From: Methanosarcinales archaeon | GTDB lineage: Archaea; Halobacteriota; Methanosarcinia; Methanosarcinales; Methanogasteraceae | DNA length: 6,373 nt | Direction of reading: 5' to 3' | Assembly (NCBI GenBank): GCA_012961645.1 | Contig: DTYY01000030.1 | Coordinates: 1-6,373 of the forward strand | In this document: piece after piece, positions 1 through 5,056 of the stretch | Layout: each line of letters starts with the position of its first letter | How positions within the stretch are numbered: the first letter of the stretch is position 1 | Made by a program: the position numbers and the translations under genes | Notes under the pieces: model-generated | The model's input: only the letters and a program-made list of their open reading frames with translations | Databases searched by the model: none | What the model was told of the DNA's origin: nothing

Positions 1-184
1 AAGTCTATTTTATATTGAATGCTCAGATTATTTTTGGACGATCTACTGGACTGTTCGATACGATAAGCCGTTTCAGAATGGCGGCTGTTGTCACTGTTTT
101 TGAGAGTTTTACGTACCAAGTCTCCCCGTAACCCTCTCGCGTCCACAATGTTTATCATATCAGCATCCAGAATCCAGGTAACGT
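1..184. other. Left-edge region with no decidable gene
   Basis: Three reading frames are open to the left edge. On the plus strand, two frames end at TGA near 103 and TAA near 131. On the minus strand, an ATG at 158 opens a frame that runs off the window and begins MINIVDARGLRGDLVRKTLK. None has a strong ribosome binding site or a recognisable family. An AT-rich TTTATATT lies at about 8-15, and TTTATCAT at 151-158 sits about 30 nt before the radical SAM start, where an archaeal TATA box would be expected. I cannot say which, if any, of the three frames is a real gene. Confidence 0.3.
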
Positions 185-1375
185 ATGATCATATTTTCCA
201 AGGTACTGGCAGACCGCGGCACGGTCTGGGATGCGATACGGGCAAGAGAGATCTCGTGTGCAGAGGCACCCGACGACCTAATCCGCTTCTCATCCGAGAT
301 CAAGCCCGTGGTCATGTGGAACATCACCCGCGAGTGCAATCTCTCATGCAAACACTGTTACATGGATGCACGATCGCCGCATCCAGATGAATGGACGCTC
401 GAGGAGGGAGTGCGTTTCATCGATGAGATGGCGCATCTTGAGATGCCGATGCTGATCGTAACAGGCGGAGAACCGCTGATCAGCAAAAATTTCTTCCCAT
501 TGGCGTTCCATGCGAAAGAAAAGGGTGTTCGCATGGTGATATCCACCAACGGAACCCTTATCACGCCAGAAGTGGCGGTGCTGCTGGCTGAGGCAGATAT
601 CAGGTATGTTGGCGTGAGCGTGGATGCAGCGACAGCAGAGAAGCATGATGCGTTTCGAGGCGTTATCGGGGCTTTTGACCGTGCGATGGATGGAATAAAG
701 AATGCACAGGAAGCCGGGCTCAAGACCGGACTTCGAATCACTATACACAATGAAAACTGGCAGGAAGTTCCGAAACTCCTTGATTTATGCGTCGAGAGAG
801 GGATACCCAGATTCTGCCTGTACCATCTGGTCCCGACCGGGCGGGGCAAGCATATCATGGAATTGGACGTCACAAAGGAGCAGAGGACACAGGTGCTCAA
901 ATATCTTTATGACAGTGCAATCGAGCTTCGGGACAGGGAGATTGAAATTTTAACAACGGACTCTCCGATGGATGGTGTATACATCCTTGAACGCTTGAAA
1001 AGGGAAGACCCTGAGAGATTCGATCGGGTAAGAGAACTTCTAAAGGTTTCGGGTGGCTGTTCGATTGGAAATAAGGTTGCAAACGTTGATTATCTTGGAA
1101 ATGTGAATCCATGCCATTTCACACCGCAGATGCCAGTTGGTAACGTCAGAGAACGTTCATTTAGTGAGATATGGAACCTGAATCCTGATAAACAACTGCT
1201 AGAGATACGGGAGCGGCGAACAAGCCTTGATGGTACCTGCGGGAGATGTGATTATTTAGATGTCTGCGGAGGCTGCCGGCAGAAGGCATATTTCTATGAT
1301 GGCGACTTCTATGGCGGAGATCCGACATGCATCTACGATCCTGATGAGAAGAGACTTGAATATGAGTTGTTTTAG
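185..1375 (+). CDS. Radical SAM/SPASM protein, AhbC/AhbD/NirJ type (probable heme-pathway enzyme)
   Basis: This is a 396-residue cytoplasmic radical SAM enzyme. The SAM-binding 4Fe-4S motif is C51-x3-C55-x2-C58 (CNLSCKHC), followed by the GGEP motif at 94-97 and STNGT at 120-124. The C-terminal SPASM domain has the full seven-cysteine pattern: C292-x12-G-x4-C310, then C352, C355, C361, C364 and C382, which should hold two auxiliary clusters. The N-terminal PVVMWNITRECNL, the YHLVPTGRG stretch (213-221) and GNVRERSFSEIW resemble the AhbC/NirJ group. That group removes acetate side chains from didecarboxysiroheme in alternative heme and heme d1 synthesis; AhbD is the related heme b synthase. 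AhbC is my best guess from remembered family features. The cysteine-complete SPASM also fits AhbD or another SPASM maturase. The ATG at 185 follows an AGGTA-like site at 176-180. No other heme gene is in the window. Confidence 0.75.
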   Translation: MIIFSKVLADRGTVWDAIRAREISCAEAPDDLIRFSSEIKPVVMWNITRECNLSCKHCYMDARSPHPDEWTLEEGVRFIDEMAHLEMPMLIVTGGEPLISKNFFPLAFHAKEKGVRMVISTNGTLITPEVAVLLAEADIRYVGVSVDAATAEKHDAFRGVIGAFDRAMDGIKNAQEAGLKTGLRITIHNENWQEVPKLLDLCVERGIPRFCLYHLVPTGRGKHIMELDVTKEQRTQVLKYLYDSAIELRDREIEILTTDSPMDGVYILERLKREDPERFDRVRELLKVSGGCSIGNKVANVDYLGNVNPCHFTPQMPVGNVRERSFSEIWNLNPDKQLLEIRERRTSLDGTCGRCDYLDVCGGCRQKAYFYDGDFYGGDPTCIYDPDEKRLEYELF

Positions 1376-1397
1376 GGAGGAAAGTGTTCTTCACAGG

Positions 1398-1412
1398 CGC
1401 AGGAACCCTGCG
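1398..1412 (+). terminator. GC-rich hairpin after the radical SAM gene
   Basis: CGCAGG and CCTGCG form a perfect 6-bp stem around an AAC loop, 23 nt after the radical SAM stop. The only T-run nearby is a TTTT at about 1434, so termination is a guess. Archaeal terminators rely more on T-runs than on hairpins. Confidence 0.3.
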
Positions 1413-1605
1413 ATCCCTCAATCTTTATGGATGTTTTAATTGTGGAGAATCATCCCATAAAGTTGCCTCGGGCATCAGGGAAACCAAGTCAACCCAACAT
1501 TTATCTACTATCAGCCAGAAAATACGCGTGTGGAATTCGAGAAATCCATCATAGGTTGTTTGACTTCATACAGCCGTCCATCCCCTCAAAACAGATCTTC
1601 TCGAA

Positions 1606-1630
1606 TTCCTTTTTTCCACTTCTTTCCTTT
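1606..1630 (+). terminator. Polypyrimidine, T-rich tract before ribH
   Basis: This run of 25 bases contains a single purine (A1618) and one stretch of six T. It lies just before the ribH SD. Archaeal termination is often at oligo-T tracts, so it could stop transcripts from upstream, but it could equally be an untranslated leader segment of ribH. Its last bases (CCTT 1626-1629) can pair with AAGG of the ribH SD (1633-1636) in a very small hairpin. Confidence 0.25.
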
Positions 1631-1646
1631 GAAAGGTGATTGATAC

Positions 1647-2054
1647 ATGACTATTCGGCTGGGGTTCGTAGTATCTGAGTTTAATCGGGATCTGACCTAT
1701 CAGATGGAACTGCTCGGGCAGGAACATGCCAGATTTCTCGGTGCCGAGGTTGCCGAGACGATCATGGTGCCGGGCGTGTATGATATGCCACTTGCGATCA
1801 AAAAACTCGTATCCGACGAGGCGATCGACGCAGTTGTTACCATCGGCTGTGTGATCGAGGGTGCGACCAAACACGACGAGATTGTGGTGCAACATGCCGC
1901 CAGAAAGATCATGGACATCTCGCTCGAATCCGGAAAACCGGTTACACTCGGCATATCAGGTCCTGGGATGACCCGCATGGAAGCGCACAAGCGTGTGGAT
2001 TATGCAAAGCGTGCTGTCGAGGCGGCTGTGAAGATGGTAGAACGGGTCAGTTAG
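1647..2054 (+). CDS. ribH: 6,7-dimethyl-8-ribityllumazine synthase
   Basis: RibH condenses 5-amino-6-ribitylaminouracil with 3,4-dihydroxybutanone 4-phosphate to give lumazine, the penultimate step of riboflavin synthesis, in a cytoplasmic shell-forming complex. At 135 residues it has the short archaeal length. The family landmarks are in order: SEFN (10-13), which binds the pyrimidine; VPGVYDMPLA (41-50); GCVIEGATKHDEIV (67-80), with H76 as the expected catalytic histidine; and GISGPGMTR (102-110). The sequence closely resembles the methanococcal enzyme as I remember it. The ATG at 1647 follows a strong SD, AGGTGAT at 1635-1641. No other rib gene is present. The product ultimately feeds FMN/FAD and also resembles the ring system behind F420, both needed by neighbours such as the flavodoxin. 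Confidence 0.95.
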   Translation: MTIRLGFVVSEFNRDLTYQMELLGQEHARFLGAEVAETIMVPGVYDMPLAIKKLVSDEAIDAVVTIGCVIEGATKHDEIVVQHAARKIMDISLESGKPVTLGISGPGMTRMEAHKRVDYAKRAVEAAVKMVERVS

Positions 2055-2193
2055 GTGTTTTCCCAAAGCCGGATATTAGCGCCCGCCTTCCTTTGAGTTT
2101 TCAGACGCCAAACACCGCAGCGGGATAGAGCAGAACCATGGCATCTTGCAAGTTCGCTAAAAGAAGCCTGGGTCTCATCGTGGCGATCGGTGA

Positions 2194-3012
2194 TCAGCGA
2201 TCCCCGGTCCACGCCAGTGCGCTTGCAAGCATGATCGCATTCGAAAGATTTGTTTTCACTCTTGAGGTGTCCACAAACACCCGCTTCATGAGCACTGGTG
2301 CGCCAAAACCGTTTCCTCCGCCAAGAAATGTCAGTGTGCGAAAGATCAGGTTTCCTGTGATGCCGTCGGGCGCAACAAGAAAGTTCGCATCCTTAATCGC
2401 ATCTTCGATCAGAATTCCATAGTGTTTTGCATCGATCCCAAGCTCGCGTAGCTTACCTGTGATAAAATCGCCGTCTGCAAGGCTCTGGTCAACCTGCGCA
2501 CTCCTGCCGACATCCTCGAACCGCCCGCCAGAAAGAACCGCAACCTTCGCATGTATGCCGAATTTTGTGATATATGATACGCTTTTGCAGATAAGCTCGA
2601 TTTTATCATCCCTTGAATTACCCTCATCGATCCCGACCGGCGCAAGGAAAAAAGGCGTGCCATCCGCGGTTGTGAGGAGGGCGAGCCTCTGCAGCGATGA
2701 CATCTTAAAAACACTCCTTAGGTGGCTGAGAGTCTTTGTGGCACTGAGTGTGCCGCGTACAGCGGCATCGATACGCCCGTCAGCGAGCTGCCGCACCAGT
2801 TCGACTTCAGGGTCTTCCGAATAAATGATCTCAAGATCTGGGTTGATCGTACGCAACTCTTGAGCCTTCCCGATCAGCACGATATCGGCAAAGTCAGAAG
2901 CGCTCGTGATATCAGCAAACATAGACTCGTTGATCGTAACTGCACCTGTGCCGACGCCGACACGCGCTCTGCTCGCCCTCGCGCGGTTCGCGATCACATC
3001 AAGCAGATTCAT
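2194..3012 (-). CDS. mtxX: MtxX / methanogenesis marker protein 4 (Mmp4), PTA/PTB-like fold
   Basis: This 272-residue protein matches the MtxX/Mmp4 family, found in nearly all methanogens and relatives. It is often annotated as a putative methyltransferase, but its reaction is not established. The fold resembles phosphate acetyl/butyryltransferases: APDGITGN (214-221), LGGG (230-233) and DTSR (248-251) mirror the C-terminal phosphotransacetylase motifs. Other family-like blocks are VGVGTG (18-23), RGTLSA (86-91), APVGIDEGNS (124-133) and VAVLSGGRFEDVGRS (157-171). I chose the ATG at 3012 because MNLLDVIANRA looks like the usual family start and CTTTTATC at 3037-3043 sits at TATA distance for a leaderless transcript. 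No SD precedes it. The frame extends upstream to a GTG at 3066, adding 18 residues, with GGTGA too close to that start to be a good SD. It converges on ribH across 139 nt. Confidence 0.88.
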   Translation of the reverse strand: MNLLDVIANRARASRARVGVGTGAVTINESMFADITSASDFADIVLIGKAQELRTINPDLEIIYSEDPEVELVRQLADGRIDAAVRGTLSATKTLSHLRSVFKMSSLQRLALLTTADGTPFFLAPVGIDEGNSRDDKIELICKSVSYITKFGIHAKVAVLSGGRFEDVGRSAQVDQSLADGDFITGKLRELGIDAKHYGILIEDAIKDANFLVAPDGITGNLIFRTLTFLGGGNGFGAPVLMKRVFVDTSRVKTNLSNAIMLASALAWTGDR

Positions 3013-3110
3013 GAACTGATATTGAATGTCAAGCCCGATAAAAGTGTCCCATCCGGGGGGTGTCACGTCACCATGGTGTTGACCTGTTTTTCAGCAATTG
3101 TTGTTAAGAC

Positions 3111-3124
3111 TGTAAACATTTACA
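3111..3124. repeat. Inverted repeat TGTAAA-CA-TTTACA, candidate operator
   Basis: This is a perfect 6-2-6 inverted repeat. It lies about 25 nt downstream of the minus-strand TATA-like box at 3140-3150, so it would cover the mtxX transcription start, a common place for an archaeal repressor site. A single half-site, TGTAAA, recurs at 3281-3286, nearer the redox cluster. No regulator gene is visible that would bind it. Confidence 0.35.
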
Positions 3125-3139
3125 TCCGGGGCATCTTTT

Positions 3140-3150
3140 CTTTATATTTT
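3140..3150 (-). promoter_or_regulatory. TATA-like box, probably for mtxX
   Basis: Read on the minus strand this is AAAATATAAAG within a longer T/A run. It would start transcription near 3120, giving a leader of about 55 nt to the GTG at 3066 or about 110 nt to the ATG at 3012. On the plus strand the same bases read CTTTATATTTT, also a good TATA box, so direction is not certain. Confidence 0.4.
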
Positions 3151-3156
3151 AAAAAA

Positions 3157-3170
3157 AATTATTTATAATT
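3157..3170 (+). promoter_or_regulatory. Palindromic TATA box upstream of the redox cluster
   Basis: AATTAT-TT-ATAATT is a perfect inverted repeat with a TATA box (TTTATAAT) at its centre and an A-tract on its 5' side that could act as the BRE. Transcription on the plus strand would start near 3191, right at the ATG of the 26-codon ORF (3192) and about 155 nt before the MTH865 gene. Because it is symmetrical it could also fire on the minus strand. Confidence 0.45.
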
Positions 3171-3191
3171 AATGTCTGAATATAGAACACC

Positions 3192-3272
3192 ATGAAAAAA
3201 CGTAAAGTTGGATTGGTCATTACAAAAATTGTTTCATTCAGCGATATTCACAAAACCGCCATACTACGTTGA
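3192..3272 (+). CDS. Possible leaderless 26-residue ORF
   Basis: An ATG at 3192 opens a 26-codon frame beginning MKKRKVGLVITK and ending in TGA. It has no SD, but it begins at about the position where the TATA box at 3162-3169 should start transcription, as in leaderless archaeal mRNAs. The peptide is short, basic at its N terminus, with no recognised family. It could be a leader peptide ahead of the redox cluster or chance. Confidence 0.2.
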   Translation: MKKRKVGLVITKIVSFSDIHKTAILR

Positions 3273-3333
3273 CCGCGATGTGTAAATACGCCACCAAAAA
3301 GCTTATTACGGATCAGATAATTGAGTACCCTGC

Positions 3334-3342
3334 GAGGTGATC
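3334..3342 (+). promoter_or_regulatory. Strong SD that sets a TTG start
   Basis: GAGGTGATC matches the extended complement of the 16S rRNA 3' end. A GTG at 3337 lies inside this site, so it cannot be the start. The TTG at 3346 is correctly placed downstream. Confidence 0.7.
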
Positions 3343-3345
3343 AAT

Positions 3346-3642
3346 TTGGCAGAAGAGCCCAAACTCTCACATGAAGAGCCGACGCAAGATGTGATTGGCG
3401 AAATCGAGGAACTTAAGATAGAGATCGTCGAGATGTTGAAAGGTGCGGCAGTCAAGTTCCCTGTCAAGAATAAACACAAGCTAAAGAATCTCTTCCCACC
3501 CGGAACGAGGATGGCATGCAGGGTCGGTGGCAAAGAGACGCATTTCGATGAACTCGCAGATACGCTCACATCAGATGATTTTCCACTCGAAAATGCATCA
3601 GAGGTGGCGTCAAAGATACTCTCCAGATGTTCCCTCACATAG
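3346..3642 (+). CDS. MTH865-family small protein
   Basis: This 98-residue protein resembles the MTH865 family of archaeal small proteins with an EF-hand-like helical fold and no known activity. The family-like core is residues 28-97: VEMLKGAAVKFPVKN, then LFPPGT with C58 in the ACRVGGKE segment, then LTSDDFPLENASEVASKI (74-91). That last block is the most diagnostic. The first 25 or so residues, acidic and likely helical, are longer than I expect for the family, which is about 80 residues. The TTG at 3346 is chosen because the GTG at 3337 lies inside the SD. It is the first gene of a cluster with flavodoxin, superoxide reductase and ferritin, which hints at a redox or oxygen-defence role. No membrane segment or signal is seen. 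Confidence 0.75.
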   Translation: MAEEPKLSHEEPTQDVIGEIEELKIEIVEMLKGAAVKFPVKNKHKLKNLFPPGTRMACRVGGKETHFDELADTLTSDDFPLENASEVASKILSRCSLT

Positions 3643-3664
3643 ATGTAGAGCATCTCCCATTTTT
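3641..3664 (+). terminator. Small hairpin and T-run after the MTH865 gene
   Basis: AGATG (3641-3645) and CATCT (3651-3655) form a 5-bp stem with a 5-nt loop, followed by TTTTT at 3660-3664. It begins at the stop codon of the MTH865 gene and could attenuate transcription into flavodoxin. The stem is short, so this is weak. Confidence 0.25.
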
Positions 3665-3687
3665 GTGGATAAGGAGGTGGGAAGATC

Positions 3688-4155
3688 ATGACAGATCCAA
3701 AACCAAAACTCGTGATCGTCTATGGAACAGGAACGAACAACACCAGAGCTGTTGCAGAAGGAATTCTGGAGGGTGCACAGGATGAGGGCGTTGACACCGT
3801 TCTCTTAAACGTTGCAGACATCCCAAAGGAAGAGATTATTGCAGAACTTAGCAGGGCCGATGGAATCGCGATAGGCTCACCCACCTACAATCGAAAACCG
3901 ATTCCTGCGATAGTAACACTTGCAGAGATGTTAAAGGATATCGATATGGCAGGGAAGGTCTGTGCAACCTTTGGAGCTTACGGGCACAGTGGAGAAGCTC
4001 CAAAGACGCTCAAGCGGGTGCTAAAGCCATGCAACATGGAACAGATGGAGGTTCTGCGGATACTCGGAAAACCATCGGGTTCAACACTGGATGAATGCCG
4101 GGAGTATGGTGCAGAGATCGCCAGAAATATGCTTGAGAAAGGTGGTGAAAAATGA
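3688..4155 (+). CDS. Stand-alone flavodoxin, related to the flavodiiron flavodoxin domain
   Basis: This 155-residue single-domain flavodoxin carries FMN and moves electrons in the cytoplasm. The phosphate-binding loop is YGTGTNNT (12-19). The flavin-stacking loops are GSPTYNRKPIP (63-73) and FGAYGHSGEA (95-104). These loops look more like the C-terminal flavodoxin domain of F420H2 oxidase/flavodiiron proteins (FprA) than a classic bacterial flavodoxin, but the diiron domain is absent. The ATG at 3688 follows AAGGAGGTGG at 3671-3680, an excellent SD. Its stop overlaps the superoxide reductase start by 4 nt (ATGA), so the two are translationally coupled. That makes it the natural electron donor candidate for that enzyme, which is inference. 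It is 45 nt after the MTH865 gene. Confidence 0.88.
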   Translation: MTDPKPKLVIVYGTGTNNTRAVAEGILEGAQDEGVDTVLLNVADIPKEEIIAELSRADGIAIGSPTYNRKPIPAIVTLAEMLKDIDMAGKVCATFGAYGHSGEAPKTLKRVLKPCNMEQMEVLRILGKPSGSTLDECREYGAEIARNMLEKGGEK

Positions 4156-4499
4156 AGTTTGATGAAATACTGAAAGGTAGAGAAGCCGAAGGTAAGGAGA
4201 AGCACGTCCCTGCTATCGAGATTGGTAAGGGGCGTGGAAGAGAAGATGTGGATGTTGTCCGGGTGGTTGTGGGTAAGGATGTGCCACACCCAAACACTGT
4301 GGAGCATCACATCGCATGGGTGGAACTGTACGGAGTAAAGAAAAACGGTCAGGTCGTTGATCTCGGCAGGGCATCTTTTGCTCCAGGATATACCAATCCA
4401 AACGCCAGGTTTCAGGTGCCTGCCGCAGAATTCAAGGCTTTCTGTGCGCTTGCATACTGCAATGTCCACGGCGTATGGGAGAACTGTATGGAACTATAG
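4152..4499 (+). CDS. sor: Superoxide reductase, one-iron (neelaredoxin) type
   Basis: Superoxide reductase reduces superoxide to hydrogen peroxide at a square-pyramidal Fe(His)4Cys centre, so it detoxifies without releasing O2, as suits anaerobes. The protein has 115 residues and all expected ligands: H18 in EKHVP, H46 and H52 in PHPNTVEHH, and C103 with H106 in CNVHG. The second-shell E16 and K17 are also present, matching the Pyrococcus pattern of Glu and Lys just before the first ligand. There is no N-terminal four-cysteine desulforedoxin domain, so this is the one-iron class. Two extra cysteines, C98 and C112, flank the ligand site. The ATG at 4152 overlaps the flavodoxin stop and uses AGGTGGTG inside the flavodoxin end as its SD. 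Ferritin follows after 13 nt. Confidence 0.95.
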   Translation: MKFDEILKGREAEGKEKHVPAIEIGKGRGREDVDVVRVVVGKDVPHPNTVEHHIAWVELYGVKKNGQVVDLGRASFAPGYTNPNARFQVPAAEFKAFCALAYCNVHGVWENCMEL

Positions 4500-4512
4500 A
4501 TGGAGGGTAATC

Positions 4513-5028
4513 ATGTTAAGCGAGAAGATGCTCGAGCGCCTGAATGAACAGATCAACAACGAGGTCTATTCGGCGTATCTGTATATGTCGATGTCTGCCC
4601 ACAGCACACACATCGGGCTGAAGGGTTTTGCCAACTGGTTCATGGTCCAGTACCAGGAGGAGATGGTGCATGCCATGAAGATCTATGACTACATCAATGA
4701 TCAGGGCGGACAGGTGTTGCTTGCGGCGATAAAAGAGCCGTTAACCGAGTTTGAGTCTCCCCTCGATATGTTTGAGAAGACCCTTACACACGAGAGATTC
4801 ATAACAGGATGCATCAATGATCTCGTTGACCTTGCGGTTGAGGAGAAGGATCACGCCACAAACATCTTCCTCCAGTGGTTTGTTACCGAACAGATCGAGG
4901 AGGAGGGGAATGACAATGATATCATCGCCAGGTTGAAGATCGTTGAAGGGGATGGCAACGGACTCCTCATGCTCGACAAGGAACTTTCGACACGGGTCTT
5001 TACGCCTCCGGTGTCGTCTGGTGCGTGA
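4513..5028 (+). CDS. ftn: Ferritin, non-heme
   Basis: Ferritin stores iron in a 24-subunit shell after oxidising ferrous iron at a dinuclear ferroxidase site. The protein has 171 residues, the normal length. The ferroxidase ligands sit at the same numbers as in E. coli FtnA: E17, E50, H53, E94, E130 and Q127, with Y24 next to them and E49 and E126 as likely third-site residues. The four-helix bundle is visible throughout, with LEVNN-type helix A replaced by ERLNEQINNEVYSAYLYM. I chose the ATG at 4513 because it follows GGAGG at 4502-4506 and begins MLSEKMLERLNEQIN, the usual start. A longer frame to 4357 only overlaps the superoxide reductase gene. It closes the cluster; its job here is probably to keep free iron from reacting with the peroxide made by superoxide reductase. 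Confidence 0.95.
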   Translation: MLSEKMLERLNEQINNEVYSAYLYMSMSAHSTHIGLKGFANWFMVQYQEEMVHAMKIYDYINDQGGQVLLAAIKEPLTEFESPLDMFEKTLTHERFITGCINDLVDLAVEEKDHATNIFLQWFVTEQIEEEGNDNDIIARLKIVEGDGNGLLMLDKELSTRVFTPPVSSGA

Positions 5029-5056
5029 GACAGTCCCGTGAATACAAGGCAGATGG

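Larger units (their letters stand above)
1376..1646 (+). other. Gap between the radical SAM gene and ribH
   Basis: This 271-nt stretch has no convincing gene. GGGAGG lies directly at the radical SAM stop, only 3 nt before a GTG at 1384 that opens a 56-codon frame ending at 1554. The predicted peptide has a CFNCG stretch but no recognised family, and the spacing from the SD is short. A second frame (1427-1639) starting with ATG has no SD. The stretch also holds a GC-rich hairpin, a pyrimidine tract and an ATTTATCTA at about 1499-1507 that could be a TATA box for ribH, all weak. Confidence 0.4.
3067..3333. promoter_or_regulatory. Divergent promoter region between mtxX and the redox cluster
   Basis: This stretch of about 270 nt is much richer in A/T than the genes around it, especially at 3136-3185, and must carry the promoters for mtxX (minus) and for the MTH865-flavodoxin-SOR-ferritin cluster (plus). 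It holds TATA-like boxes on both strands, two inverted repeats (3111-3124 and 3157-3170), a 26-codon ORF at 3192-3272, and a third weak box, CTTATTA, at about 3301-3307. That last box would place transcription start just before the MTH865 SD. Confidence 0.6.

Noticed and set aside
344..900. Long minus-strand ORFs inside the radical SAM gene
   Set aside because: They are shadows of a well-supported gene and have cysteine/serine-rich sequences with no family likeness.
1500..1646. FMN riboswitch upstream of ribH
   Set aside because: I see no conserved RFN-element pattern, and such riboswitches are not typical of archaea.
1566..1990. Minus-strand ORFs across ribH
   Set aside because: The plus strand has all lumazine synthase motifs and a strong SD; the minus frames have none.
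2459..3168. Plus-strand ORFs across mtxX
   Set aside because: They lie opposite the recognised mtxX motifs and show no domain or SD.
4357..4512. An extended ferritin start, 52 residues upstream
   Set aside because: The extension overlaps the superoxide reductase gene in another frame. The ATG at 4513 has its own SD and gives the standard ferritin start and ligand numbering.
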